The position numbers were made by a program, and so were the translations under genes. Shown one piece after another: positions 27,644 to 38,400 of a DNA stretch of 64,000 bases (the first letter of the stretch is position 1; the number at the start of each line of letters is the position of its first letter). The notes beneath the pieces were generated by a model. That model ran no database searches. It had not been told where the DNA came from and saw nothing but the letters and a program-made list of their open reading frames with translations. Source of the stretch: JAIEPX01 sp963725255 (GTDB lineage: Bacteria > Pseudomonadota > Gammaproteobacteria > JAIEPX01); NCBI GenBank assembly GCA_963725255.1, contig CAVRXV010000009.1, positions 124,001 to 188,000 of the forward strand, in the 5' to 3' direction.

Positions 27644-29281
27644 ATGAAACGGCTAAATCAGTTATTCACTGACCTGAGGAAAAAACTCAACATTAAAGAA
27701 TTAATAAAACCTACGCAGACTCAAGACAAGCAAAAGCCGAAAGACGCTGGGAGCATAATATCTGAACCACGACAAAAACAGAGCGTGACAATAGATAAAG
27801 AGCTTAGCCAAAAACGAAGCCATGAAAATTCTGATCAATCGACTCCACCCAAAGATTACCAACATTTAATTGCTGTCTTAGCAGTCTACTTAGATAACAT
27901 AGAAACCGTCAGAGATGAATTACCAGACGATGAAGAATATCATGCTCTATTCCAAGATCTTTCAAAAATGAGAAGTAAAATTGGTGGGGAAATTCTGTGG
28001 AATTTAGAACATGATACCCCTGTTAATAAATTTGCATTGTTAATGAAGTCCTTAAACGAATTTAAAGAAGTCACGAAAGGCAATGAAGTGATAATCAGAG
28101 TCAGTGATTATATTGACCCCACTGTTCAGGAAAAAATTGATACCTCTATGGTGTTAGAAGCTTTTGATGCAGCAGTCAAAGAAGCCGAAGCCATTGAAAA
28201 AAAGAGCGCTAAATCTAAAATGAAAGTGAGTCCGGTTAAAAAAGAAGAAGTTACATCAACCAGCACTCAACCAAACACGGCAGTTAAGACCACAGACAAA
28301 CAAAGCCCTACAGCACAACCTAGCGCCACCATCAGCAGCACCAAATTAAGTGAGCATGAACTTGCGCTTGAAGCGTTTAAGCTTGCTGACGTCTACAAAG
28401 AATATATTTTGATGGAAAGATTCTTCGAGAATTTTATCAAAGATTCAGATAAGACCCTTGAATTTAATGACGCCATCCAACTTTACATCGAACCACTATT
28501 GATAGTTTGTGCAAAATTTAAAGATGCACTAGACAAAGCTCATGAAAAAGGTTTGTTGAATGTACAACCTGAACGCTCATTAGATTTATTACTAGCCCAC
28601 ATTAAAGAATCACGAATTAAAGGTATCCCAGAGGAAGACTGGAAAAATTTAGCGAGCCTCATTAAAGAAACTTTAGCAGATTGGGATAAAAATCCTGCAA
28701 ACAAAATGGCGTTTGTAAACCGGCCAGAGTACAAACAATCTGAAACTTTATTGAAACAGATGGATAAGGCATTCAATAGACAACCTTTGAGTAGACCTGA
28801 AGATGTTAAGGTCACAAAAAAACGATTAAAAGAGAGATTTAAAAAGGCTGAAACAAAAGTTACTCAAGTGTCTACTAATCAATCTCGTGATGTCCTGACT
28901 ATCGCTACTGAATTTAAAAAAGGAGATCATATTAAAGACTTGATTCAAAGCCAAGAACTTGAAATTGCGATTGCTGAAGTTAGAAAAAACGATTTATACA
29001 AAGATATGTATTCAAAAGTAAAACAATTTTATACCTATGAACGTGGCTTAAAGCCAAATACCTCAGCCCCCGAAAAACCTGATAAAACAACTCGAAAGTT
29101 TGTAATTTCAATAGAGAGGATTCAAGACTGTCTCTCAAAATCGCCAATGAAGAGCCATCATAAATCACAAATAAAAAGATGCCTAAAAATAATTCGAGAA
29201 AATCCTGAAGTGCATCAAAAATTCATGGAGCTTAAAAATAACAAACCAGGGGCCCGTGTAAGCTCAGCATCTCCCGGTTAA
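27644..29281 (+). CDS. Unrecognised polar protein, putative effector
   Basis: A 545-aa protein with no family I recognise. It is Lys/Glu-rich with predicted helical segments (residues about 60-190 and 240-540) separated by a low-complexity Thr/Ser/Gln/Pro linker (about residues 200-235: TSTSTQPNTAVKTTDKQS). There is no signal peptide, membrane span or catalytic motif. A TATAAT (about 27610) and AGGAG before the ATG indicate its own promoter and good translation. It converges on the CE-clan/CaaX gene across a 24-bp perfect palindrome. Neighbours and composition suggest an effector, not proved. Confidence 0.5.
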   Translation: MKRLNQLFTDLRKKLNIKELIKPTQTQDKQKPKDAGSIISEPRQKQSVTIDKELSQKRSHENSDQSTPPKDYQHLIAVLAVYLDNIETVRDELPDDEEYHALFQDLSKMRSKIGGEILWNLEHDTPVNKFALLMKSLNEFKEVTKGNEVIIRVSDYIDPTVQEKIDTSMVLEAFDAAVKEAEAIEKKSAKSKMKVSPVKKEEVTSTSTQPNTAVKTTDKQSPTAQPSATISSTKLSEHELALEAFKLADVYKEYILMERFFENFIKDSDKTLEFNDAIQLYIEPLLIVCAKFKDALDKAHEKGLLNVQPERSLDLLLAHIKESRIKGIPEEDWKNLASLIKETLADWDKNPANKMAFVNRPEYKQSETLLKQMDKAFNRQPLSRPEDVKVTKKRLKERFKKAETKVTQVSTNQSRDVLTIATEFKKGDHIKDLIQSQELEIAIAEVRKNDLYKDMYSKVKQFYTYERGLKPNTSAPEKPDKTTRKFVISIERIQDCLSKSPMKSHHKSQIKRCLKIIRENPEVHQKFMELKNNKPGARVSSASPG

Positions 29282-29342
29282 GGATTTTGAGTATTTTGAT
29301 CGCTCAACACCCTGTATTCAGGGCCGGAGAAAGTAAAGAAGA

Positions 29343-29366
29343 AAAGGGGTCAGATCTGACCCCTTT
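29343..29366. repeat. Minimal 24-bp GGGGTCA palindrome
   Basis: The perfect palindrome AAAGGGGTCAGA/TCTGACCCCTTT consists only of the conserved termini of the family, with no locus-specific arm, and is followed by ATTTTT. It lies between two convergent genes (stops at 29281 and 29377) and may terminate the plus-strand transcript. Confidence 0.93.
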
Positions 29367-29376
29367 ATTTTTCAGG

Positions 29377-32361
29377 TTAGAATATTACACAGCCGCCTTC
29401 ATTTTGAGGATCATTTTCTTCTTTAGAATCCGCTTTTCCTTCGATCCCAAGTGTTTTTTCGATGATTTTCTGCAGCTGTAATTTTGATTTGCCATCTTTA
29501 TTGAATCGCTTGAATTCATCGCTTGAAACTAGCTCTCTCATTAAATCTTGAAAAGCTTGACTTCCTTTTTTGAAGGTTAGTTTCAACCCTATTAACATCA
29601 TCTTGAACTCTTCAATAGCCAAAGCTCGAGAACCAGAGAATTTACTTACAAAATCATCTAGCTTAAAGGTAGATTTTCTTCGCAACAAATCGATATGCTC
29701 GCCATGTTGCCTTAATTGATCCATAAAGCAGTTAACAGACTGAGATTCGCAGCCCATATTAGTTTTCAACAATGTAACAAATTCAAATAACTTTGTAAAA
29801 TCAGCACTGACATCCTCAGATAATTTGCAAGGAACTTCTAGCTTCTCATGAAATTTACTCATAAATAGCTGAAAATACTGTTCGTCATAGTTCGCTCTTT
29901 CACCATCTTTTAATCCCAATACTTTTTTATTAAAAAGAGCTAGAATCCTGGCTGTAGATTTATTATTTTCTTTGTGATACCGAACAAGCTTAAATTTCTC
30001 ACCCTCAACCAAAGTATCGACCGCATCGCACAGTAAACGATCAACTCGTGCATTATAGAAAACATCGATCTTAGCGTGGAGTTTATCTTGTGGGACAATT
30101 TTACGAACTACTGTTAATGCACCTTCACGCAAGACTGAGTCTCGCCATCCGTCTGGACCAAGCTGAATAAGCTGCCTTAATGTTTTCCCTTCACTCAAAT
30201 TTTGGAATGTTTGGTTTAGCGCATCCCTTACCAGAATATTAATTTGCCTTAAAGTGGCCTTTTCTAATTGGTCTTTCAATAAAGAGGAAATTAATTTTCC
30301 GTTGTGAGGGGCTGGAATAAGCACATGAGGATTATTTAACCAATGTAGTAATTCATCTAAAGATTGAGATTGACTTATTCTGGCTAATATTGCCTCTAAG
30401 TCTTTAAAGCTATTAAGGAGTTCTTCCTTCAGATCTTTATCGAATCGCATTTTAAGATCAGCAAGCACTTCTTTTCTAGGCTTAGCTCCCCGCAATTTGA
30501 AAAAGGCATCGAGTTTCTGGGTCAGAAAATCTTCGTAGATTCGATCATGAGTCTCAGCATCAGCAGGCCATTCATAGTTGGCTTTAAAAACTAGAAAATG
30601 CGTGGCTATGATCTCAAAACATTCAACATTTAATGCGTCTACGACAAAGTCACAAACCAAATCATGTAGAGGTCTTCCCATTTCTCTTTCGATTTGAGCA
30701 ATAGTAAGATTCTTGTTTGTAAAAATTGTGTTACCTAAAAATGCAGGGGCTTTTAAACGGTTAGAAAACTCCTCAAATTTTTGAGCATTCGGTATCTGAA
30801 AATCATGTTCGAATTGCGAAACACAAACTTCCATATAGGATTTATTGTCTGCTAATTTGATATTACTTATTTCCCCATACAATGCACCGCGGATTTTCTC
30901 GTGGAAATGCTCTTTATATCGAGCTTGCACATTCTTAACATAGCTGTAAGGATTTTGTTTGAAAGAGTCTGCCACCAAATTCACCAGTGTTGGTTCTGGT
31001 TTTAATTGGTAAATAATAACATCATTTTTATCTGTAAACCCTCTAGCCCACTCTTCTCGAACTCTTTGGGTATCTGCTTTAAGAGATGAAGGATAATAGC
31101 AATCATTAAGTTGGTTATAACCTTTTCCTACATTTCCATTAACTGTTAATTTCGAAGCATCAAACTTTAACTCTCCATGATCATCGATAAAAAATAACCC
31201 CTCTTTTAGGAAAGTATCTTCTAAATTTTGCAAACTCAAAAATACACAATCCCGCTCTTGTAATTGTTGGCTCACTAAACACGGATGACGTATTATCTTG
31301 CTCTCTTCATATTGTCCACCGAGTAAATGTAGAAAGACTCTAGCATAAAATAACTCTTTCTGATTTTTGGTACCTTCTTTATTTTCTGCACTGGGATCTA
31401 GGAGAAATACGTCGACAGTGCCTTTCTTGTGATTAGGTGATAAAAAGTAGTTAATGCAATGATTATTATCAACTAATAACATTCCTGCTATTAATGGTCG
31501 TACTTTATTTCCATAAGATTGATCTTTGAGTAAAGAACAAAGTGTAGTCCCCATTGAGATAAAATCTGGAGTAGCATCAGGTTCATTATTTCTAAAAGTC
31601 ACAGAGAATGCGGTGGGCAATAAACAGTATAGAATCCCATTCCGTACAAAACTCCAGTTGTGATTAAAACTTGGGTTCTCATGAAGTAATTGCAATCCTA
31701 AATAAATGTCATCTTGTTGAGGTGTATAGAACTCTTCTGGAGAGAGATCCTCAACAGAATCTGTGCCAGGATAAAGAATATTTTTAGGTAAAATTATTGG
31801 TAATTCGAAAAATTTCCGTACTTGATTAAGATTAGTATTGGATTCGAGATTTCGTTGTAAACAAGCTTTGACATTTTCTTGAAGCCCTTTATTTTTCTTC
31901 AATGTGTCTACAAAACCTTTAAAGGTTTTCTCATCCATCGCTGCGATTTCAGAGATTCCAACAAAGGCACAGAAGCCACACTTTATGAGAAGAGTTTCAA
32001 ATCCTTCTATTTTCGCTTCTAAACTTTTTTTGATGAAAACTAAAGGCTTATAGACTATGTGGTCTTGACTCGTTAAACCATTCCCTGCTTTTCCTAAAAT
32101 GCCGACTGGCGTCATAAGATCTTCATGACAGTATTGGGAATGTGCTGACTTCAAATGAACGAGTAATCGGGCAACATGAGCTGGGGTAGTGTTATCGTTC
32201 ACAAATGATTCTAAAAATATTTCAACAAAGGATTGTCGTTGTTTCCCTTCGATTACAAACTCGGGAAATCCCAAAAGCTTTTCAAGGTCTTTGAACAGAT
32301 CATTTATTGCTTGTTCGGAATCTTTATAATCTGGATGTAGTTTAATTTTCTCTAAAGCCAT
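29377..32361 (-). CDS. Putative CE-clan (Ulp/YopJ-like) cysteine protease with C-terminal CaaX box
   Basis: A 994-aa protein. I start it at the ATG at 32361, which has GAGGAAA upstream; an ATG 11 codons earlier has none. The pattern of a CE-clan papain-like enzyme is visible: His301 (VDNNHCINYFLSPN), Asp322 (VDVFLLDPS), Gln366 and Cys372 (SQQLQERDCVFLSLQNLED). Gln-to-Cys spacing is 6, as in Ulp1 (Q574, C580). This clan includes bacterial deubiquitinases, deSUMOylases and YopJ acetyltransferases. The rest is helical and unrecognised. The protein ends CVIF, a CaaX box whose Phe favours geranylgeranylation by a host enzyme. Host-membrane-anchored ubiquitin/SUMO protease is the inferred role. Confidence 0.55.
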   Translation of the reverse strand: MALEKIKLHPDYKDSEQAINDLFKDLEKLLGFPEFVIEGKQRQSFVEIFLESFVNDNTTPAHVARLLVHLKSAHSQYCHEDLMTPVGILGKAGNGLTSQDHIVYKPLVFIKKSLEAKIEGFETLLIKCGFCAFVGISEIAAMDEKTFKGFVDTLKKNKGLQENVKACLQRNLESNTNLNQVRKFFELPIILPKNILYPGTDSVEDLSPEEFYTPQQDDIYLGLQLLHENPSFNHNWSFVRNGILYCLLPTAFSVTFRNNEPDATPDFISMGTTLCSLLKDQSYGNKVRPLIAGMLLVDNNHCINYFLSPNHKKGTVDVFLLDPSAENKEGTKNQKELFYARVFLHLLGGQYEESKIIRHPCLVSQQLQERDCVFLSLQNLEDTFLKEGLFFIDDHGELKFDASKLTVNGNVGKGYNQLNDCYYPSSLKADTQRVREEWARGFTDKNDVIIYQLKPEPTLVNLVADSFKQNPYSYVKNVQARYKEHFHEKIRGALYGEISNIKLADNKSYMEVCVSQFEHDFQIPNAQKFEEFSNRLKAPAFLGNTIFTNKNLTIAQIEREMGRPLHDLVCDFVVDALNVECFEIIATHFLVFKANYEWPADAETHDRIYEDFLTQKLDAFFKLRGAKPRKEVLADLKMRFDKDLKEELLNSFKDLEAILARISQSQSLDELLHWLNNPHVLIPAPHNGKLISSLLKDQLEKATLRQINILVRDALNQTFQNLSEGKTLRQLIQLGPDGWRDSVLREGALTVVRKIVPQDKLHAKIDVFYNARVDRLLCDAVDTLVEGEKFKLVRYHKENNKSTARILALFNKKVLGLKDGERANYDEQYFQLFMSKFHEKLEVPCKLSEDVSADFTKLFEFVTLLKTNMGCESQSVNCFMDQLRQHGEHIDLLRRKSTFKLDDFVSKFSGSRALAIEEFKMMLIGLKLTFKKGSQAFQDLMRELVSSDEFKRFNKDGKSKLQLQKIIEKTLGIEGKADSKEENDPQNEGGCVIF

Positions 32362-32438
32362 GGACTTTTCCTCATTTGTTGCATAAATTATCATGTTATC
32401 ATCATAATCTTAACAGATTCTTAAGAAAGGATAAATGG

Positions 32439-33329
32439 ATGCTTCCCACACAGGTAACTATAGTGGAAGTAGGACCCAGGGATGGCCTGCAAAATGAGCC
32501 TACCCTGCTGACTGCTGCCCAGAAAATCCAATTAATACGGGACTTAGCCCAGGCCGGGCTACGGATAATTGAGGCTGGGAGCTTTGTCTCACCCAAGTGG
32601 GTACCCCAAATGGCCAACTCTGGTGAGGTATTGCGAGCTCTATCTAAAACAGGCTCCCAACGCTATCCCGTTCTAGTGCCCAATCTTCGTGGCTTAGAGG
32701 AGGCTATTGAAGCCGGATGCCAAGACATCGCTGTGTTTGCAGCCGCTTCTGAGACCTTCTCTCAAAAGAATATCAACTGCTCTATCGCCGATAGCTTAGA
32801 ACGTTATGAAGGTGTTATCAAAGAAGCTTTAGCCGCAAAATTACGGGTTCGAGGGTATGTTTCCTGTGTTCTAGGCTGTCCCTTCGAGGGTGAAATTGCC
32901 CTTTCAGCAGTCGCTCGTGTTGCATCTGCTCTTTATCGAATGGGCTGTTATGAGGTTTCTTTGGGAGACACCATTGGGGTGGGAACGCCCGAAAAAGCCA
33001 AGCTTATGGTGAGTACTGTCGCTGAAAAAGTCCCACTCGAGCATTTAGCTGTTCATTTTCACGATACTTACGGACAAGCGTTGGCTAATATTTATGCGTG
33101 TTTATCATTAGGTATCAGTACCATCGATAGTTCCATCGGTGGGCTGGGTGGTTGTCCGTACGCTCCCGGTGCTTCGGGGAATGTGGCTACCGAAGATGTG
33201 GTGTACTTGCTCGATGGCTTAAATATCGAGCATGGGACTGACTTAATGGCGCTAGTGCGTATCAGCCACGAAGTCGCAGCTTTGCTTCATCGCACGCCTC
33301 GCTCCAAAGTTGCCCAGGCGATGGGATGA
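32439..33329 (+). CDS. mvaB: Hydroxymethylglutaryl-CoA lyase
   Basis: A 296-aa HMGL-type TIM-barrel lyase that cleaves HMG-CoA to acetoacetate and acetyl-CoA, the last step of leucine breakdown. Conserved blocks include VEVGPRDGLQNEPTLL near the start, EAGSFVSPKWVPQMANS, LGDTIGVGTP, HFHDTYGQALANIY and the catalytic-Cys loop GLGGCPYAPGASGNVATEDV. The frame opens earlier (32376), but the homology begins at MLPTQVTIVEVG and AAGAAAGG lies upstream of 32439. It is followed by the acetoacetyl-CoA synthetase gene; the pair would turn HMG-CoA into acetoacetyl-CoA. Confidence 0.95.
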   Translation: MLPTQVTIVEVGPRDGLQNEPTLLTAAQKIQLIRDLAQAGLRIIEAGSFVSPKWVPQMANSGEVLRALSKTGSQRYPVLVPNLRGLEEAIEAGCQDIAVFAAASETFSQKNINCSIADSLERYEGVIKEALAAKLRVRGYVSCVLGCPFEGEIALSAVARVASALYRMGCYEVSLGDTIGVGTPEKAKLMVSTVAEKVPLEHLAVHFHDTYGQALANIYACLSLGISTIDSSIGGLGGCPYAPGASGNVATEDVVYLLDGLNIEHGTDLMALVRISHEVAALLHRTPRSKVAQAMG

Positions 33330-33331
33330 TG

Positions 33332-33429
33332 AAGGGGTCAAATCTCCGATTGCTACATTCTGATCTCAAAAGTTTGGAAGATGGTAAAATACTACCCAAA
33401 GAATGTAGCAATCGGAGATTTGACCCCTT
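33332..33429. repeat. GGGGTCA-family palindrome between mvaB and aacS
   Basis: Two perfect 29-base arms, AAGGGGTCAAATCTCCGATT continuing GCTACATTC, flank a loop of about 40 bases. It starts 3 bp after the mvaB stop and ends 15 bp before the aacS start, so the aacS ribosome site (GAAGG) abuts it. A hairpin here could separate expression of the two genes. Confidence 0.95.
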
Positions 33430-33444
33430 TAGAAGGAAAGATCA

Positions 33445-35397
33445 ATGACAGAACCCATATGGAAACCTTCCGCTGAGACTATCGCACAGTCTCAAATGAC
33501 TGCCTTTATGTCACAAGTGACCAGAAATTGTGGTCAGCATTTTTCTGATTATCAATCTCTGCATCAGTGGTCCATCACCCATCTCGAAGAATTTTGGGTA
33601 GAGCTTATAAAATTTACTGGTGTCGAATTTTCCACACCATGGAAACACGTTTTAACTCATCCGGAGAAAATGCCAGGAGCAAAATGGTTTGAAGGTGCGC
33701 GACTGAATTTCGCACGTCATTTATTACGACATCAATCGGATAAAACAGCGCTTATTTTTCAAAATGAAAATGGTGAACGCACAACACTGTCCTATGTAGA
33801 ATTAAATCAACACGTTCGTCGTTTAGCCTACCAATTAAAAATGATGGGTGTAAAAATTGGCGATCGTGTCGCGGGTTATTTACCCAACCGACCTGAAACG
33901 ATTATTGCCATGCTTGCAACCACGAGTTTGGGTGCGATCTGGTCTTCTTGCTCACCTGATTTTGGATATCACGGCGTTTATGATCGATTTCAACAAATAA
34001 CGCCTAAAATATTATTTGCCTGCGATGGTCAAGTATATAACGGAAAGCAGAATTCTACTCTTTCTAATATCATTGCACTTCAAGAAAACTTACCCTCACT
34101 TGAACATATTATTATTGTACCCAACCTCGGTACCGAACCCGACATTAGCAACATAAAAAATTCACACTTGTTTGAAAAATTATTGAACACATCGGAAGAG
34201 TTGGAATCATTTGAAGAATTACCTTTTAATCATCCCATTTATATTTTATTTTCATCAGGTACCACAGGCGTTCCAAAATGTATTACGCATGGTGCTGGTG
34301 GAACTCTACTTCAACATCTCAAAGAACTCATATTACACACGGATTTGCGCGAAGAAGATACTATTACCTACTACACCACATGCGGTTGGATGATGTGGAA
34401 TTGGTTAGTGTCTAGTTTGGCGGTTGGCGCAACCGTTGTACTCTATGATGGCTCACCACTACACCCACGAGCATCACGATTATTTGATCTGATTGATGCA
34501 GAAAAAATTAGCATTTTCGGCACCAGTGCAAAATTTTTAACTTCAGTAGAAAAAGTAGGACTACAACCTCGCACGACACATTCACTCACTTCTCTGCGCA
34601 GTATTTTGTCTACAGGTTCTCCTTTAGTTTCTTCCAATTATGATTTTGTTTATGACAACATTAAACCCGATGTACGATTATCATCTATCTCGGGCGGTAC
34701 CGATATTATCTCCTGTTTTGCACTCGGAAATCCTAATTTGCCCGTATACCGCGGTGAACTTCAATGTTTGGGATTAGGTTTAGCTGTAGAAATATTTGAC
34801 GATAACGGCCATTCTATTATCGATGAAAAAGGTGAACTTGTCTGTACAAAACCCTTCCCTGCAATACCCATTTATTTTTGGAATGATAAGGATGGGGAGC
34901 TATTTCATCGTGCTTATTTTGAACAATTTCCCGATGTATGGACGCACGGAGATTATGCTCAAATCACTAAACACGGCGGATTAATTATTTACGGTCGCTC
35001 TGATACTTTGTTGAAACCTGGCGGAATTCGCATCGGAACGGCAGAGATTTACAGAGAGGTTGAACAATTTCCCGAAATTATGGAAAGTATTGCGATCGGC
35101 CAATCCTACAAAGGTGACGTTCGTATTATTTTATTTGTAAAAATGCGGGAGAATTGCCCTTTAACTGAAGAGTTGATCGCTAAAATTCGCCAAACAATCA
35201 AATCGCAACTTTCACCTCATCATGTACCCGCAAAGATTCTCAGTGTTCCCGATATCCCACGAACCGTCAGTGGTAAAATAGTTGAGCTGGCGGTTCAAAA
35301 TGTGGTAGCGGGAAGACCTGTGAAAAATATCGACGCGCTGGCTAATCCTGAAGCACTAGACTATTTCCGTGATCGTATCGAACTCCTAGAAATCTGA
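33445..35397 (+). CDS. aacS: Acetoacetyl-CoA synthetase
   Basis: A 650-aa ANL-superfamily ligase that activates acetoacetate with ATP and CoA. Visible motifs are the N-terminal ACAS domain (WSITHLEEFWVELIKFTGVE), the AMP-binding P-loop YILFSSGTTGVPKCITHG, the YTTCGWMMWNW block typical of acetoacetyl-CoA and acetyl-CoA synthetases, the WTHGDYAQIT motif and the GRSDTLLKPGGIRIGTAEIY hinge. The C-terminal catalytic Lys region is PRTVSGKIVELAV. The gene follows mvaB, making a ketone-body/leucine module. Length is right for the family. Confidence 0.95.
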   Translation: MTEPIWKPSAETIAQSQMTAFMSQVTRNCGQHFSDYQSLHQWSITHLEEFWVELIKFTGVEFSTPWKHVLTHPEKMPGAKWFEGARLNFARHLLRHQSDKTALIFQNENGERTTLSYVELNQHVRRLAYQLKMMGVKIGDRVAGYLPNRPETIIAMLATTSLGAIWSSCSPDFGYHGVYDRFQQITPKILFACDGQVYNGKQNSTLSNIIALQENLPSLEHIIIVPNLGTEPDISNIKNSHLFEKLLNTSEELESFEELPFNHPIYILFSSGTTGVPKCITHGAGGTLLQHLKELILHTDLREEDTITYYTTCGWMMWNWLVSSLAVGATVVLYDGSPLHPRASRLFDLIDAEKISIFGTSAKFLTSVEKVGLQPRTTHSLTSLRSILSTGSPLVSSNYDFVYDNIKPDVRLSSISGGTDIISCFALGNPNLPVYRGELQCLGLGLAVEIFDDNGHSIIDEKGELVCTKPFPAIPIYFWNDKDGELFHRAYFEQFPDVWTHGDYAQITKHGGLIIYGRSDTLLKPGGIRIGTAEIYREVEQFPEIMESIAIGQSYKGDVRIILFVKMRENCPLTEELIAKIRQTIKSQLSPHHVPAKILSVPDIPRTVSGKIVELAVQNVVAGRPVKNIDALANPEALDYFRDRIELLEI

Positions 35398-35483
35398 AGA
35401 AATAACGGTTACCCTACACTCTACTAATAATACTAGCTAAAAAATCAGTTAACTATAGCAGCCTTATGGCTATATGAGGAATC

Positions 35484-38400
35484 ATGAAATTTGACAAAGT
35501 ACTTGATCTTGCCAAAGTCGCGATAGAAGAATTCATAGCACTTTTGGAAAAAGAAACCGTCTTCAATAGTCTTAACAGACGTGTAATTGTCGAATCTAAC
35601 GAAACCGCTAAATTAGATCGCTTAAGATTACTATTTACATCAGATTTGTCTCCTGAAACTGCTAGTAGTTTGTATCTCAATCAACAAATTGACCAAATGA
35701 TTGAGCTAAAAGATCCCATTTTAGGTTCTCTCGATTTTACCCTTGCGCCCATTGATAGCCTAATAATTCCCATTACCCCACTGACACTCGTATACCATTC
35801 TAAATTATCAAAAAGTCAGATACTCACTTTCTTAAGATCACTTCAGTTATTCTTAGATAAAAAATCTAACCAATTGTTATGTGGATGGGAATTGACTAGG
35901 TTAAATGAATACGACTATTACACAAATACTGCTACTGGCATTGATTGGGCTTTTTTTCGACCCTTTGTGAAATCAACTACACCAGATGGTGAAAAAGATA
36001 GTCTTTTATTTAACATGGCGATAGAAGGTCATGCCTATGACACGATCCAATGTTTTCTAACTCCAAAACAATTTGTCACACTACAAAAAACGAATGGTTT
36101 GAACTCTCAAGCTGAAATTGTCTGTGCTCAAAACCTTGTCGAATTCATTACTCCTCAACAAACAGACACTTCTCGACTCACAACCATAAAAAAAATGCTA
36201 ACCCCGAAGGATGGAAAAAAAGATTTCGTAGTAATATGTCAAACTATTCATAGTATTTTAAGTAAAAGACCTCAAGAGGGCCTCTCAGAAACTGAAACAC
36301 TATTTTACAATAATCTCGGGCGTATTTATAACCCCGTTCGCCGTATAGTTGAAATCAATAGTGAAATACCTGTTGAAGAAAAACCCAACTCCGCAGAGAC
36401 TCTGAAACCCGAAGGTAATAAAAATCCTACAACAAACTCAGCTACTAAGCTCGATCATTCATCCTTGTCTTTGTCAAAAAAACTACTTCAATCTTTGAGT
36501 AATATTGAGCTACATGCCGTATTGTTGCAAGAAACTCTATTGACCCTTCCAACCCTAACTGATCCTTTCAAAGCTGAAGACGAGAAGCTGATTTGTGAAC
36601 TACTTCATAGCAAAGCCCCGTTATTTCAAGAACTTAAAAAATTAGCGACTGATAAAAGTTTTACCATCGAAGATCAAACTCATCTGGTAAGCTGGTTAAT
36701 GTCTTCCATGCATTTATTGACAGAGTTGATAGAGCAATTCTCAGCTCTTCATTTTAGACTTTCAACACTTGAATTAAGTACATACTTAATAGAATTATTA
36801 ATGTCACTTCGCTCTGACTGTGGATCAAAAGAGAGTGATTATCTTAATAATCAGATTCATCTGCTCAAAGAAGACTTATTAAACGCTTGTCTTTTTAGCG
36901 GCCACTATGAACGCGTGCTTTCTTGGTTAGCTATCTTCGCTACCATACCCTGTACATTTTCAGAAAACACTGCATTTCCCTTTTATTATTCAAGAGGACA
37001 AGATCTTCATTTTCGCTCTCAAGTTGCTCACCTCACTGGAGATTTTGAAACTGCTAGTGAGCTAGGAAATCAAACAAAGGATGTTATCGAACAGGCTTTT
37101 TCTCTCTTGTTAACACAATATGGAAAAAAACAAAAAACAAGTAAACAACGTGCCCAACCACAAATCCAATATGATCCCGCTATAGCCACTGATTTCCTCA
37201 ATGCAACTAAAAAGTACATCAAGTGCTATGCACTCTCGCATTCAGCTCTTTCTACAGAACTATTTCAATTCAACCGTTTTTTAGAAGCTTATGAATCATT
37301 AAAAATTGTTGCCAATGATCTAGAAAACTCTAAAACCTATCTCGAAATACTTGATAGGATTAGGTCAAAATTTAATCTGAAGTTTGATTCTAAATCAAAA
37401 CAAAAGAAATCAACCACTTCTCACGAATTAACAACACAAAAAATGCGATGGTGCATGGTTAGAAATTTTTTATTGATAAAACGTGTCTTACGATCTCACC
37501 TTCCGCCTCATTTTGATTTAATTGAAAATAATGAAACCTTGGTACTGTTGGCTAATAAAGAAACTCAAGCTACAGCTTTATTTGCCAAGTTAAAGAAATA
37601 TTCTGTCACATGCACAATAGACAAAAAATCAATTAACTTTACTTCATTCACTACCATTCAACTAGACAACCTTAAAAAAGTACTTCTCTCACCACCTGAA
37701 AAACCTTCTCTCCATAAAATTGTGCCTTCTTCGAATAAAACCGAGATTGGCCACGAAGCATTACGTTTTCGATGTTTGAAAAATCTGCATTATAAATTTT
37801 TTGAGCATCAGAAAAAGGCCGTTTTTGATGTACTCGATGACGAACTTCAAGTTTTTTATAATCAGTGCAAAAATCCACTACTTCGTATGAAAACCCTACT
37901 GATCCTAGTCTCTCTCAATTTATCTTCGTCATTTAGCAGCTGGGCTAGTGGCCAGTACCAAGATGCAGAGGACTTCTTCACGAGTGCCAACACTCATTCC
38001 AACACTGCGTGTCAGCTACTTTCAAATCTATCAAATAATGAACACTTTGCGGAAGCATCTCAAATATGCAGCATTATAAAAGACAAAATAGAAAGTCATA
38101 TTGAGGTAACAACTCAAGTGCTCTTTACATCGTTCCTCAATTCTTCGTCAGATTATCTGAACTCAGTTAAACCACTTCTTCAGGGAAAAATAAGTACATT
38201 TCATTGGTGTCATATTGGCGTAAACAAAATGGTTACTTTCTTCAAAAACAGTGAAGAAATCCGTGAAGTCCTATTTAGAAAAACACTGTGTTTTGAATCC
38301 AAAGATTATGAAAAACGCCATCAACTATTGGTAGAATCAACTCAACTTAGCTTTGAAGCTGCTTATGAGCTTCTCACTCAGACAGCCTTAACTAAAGCTG

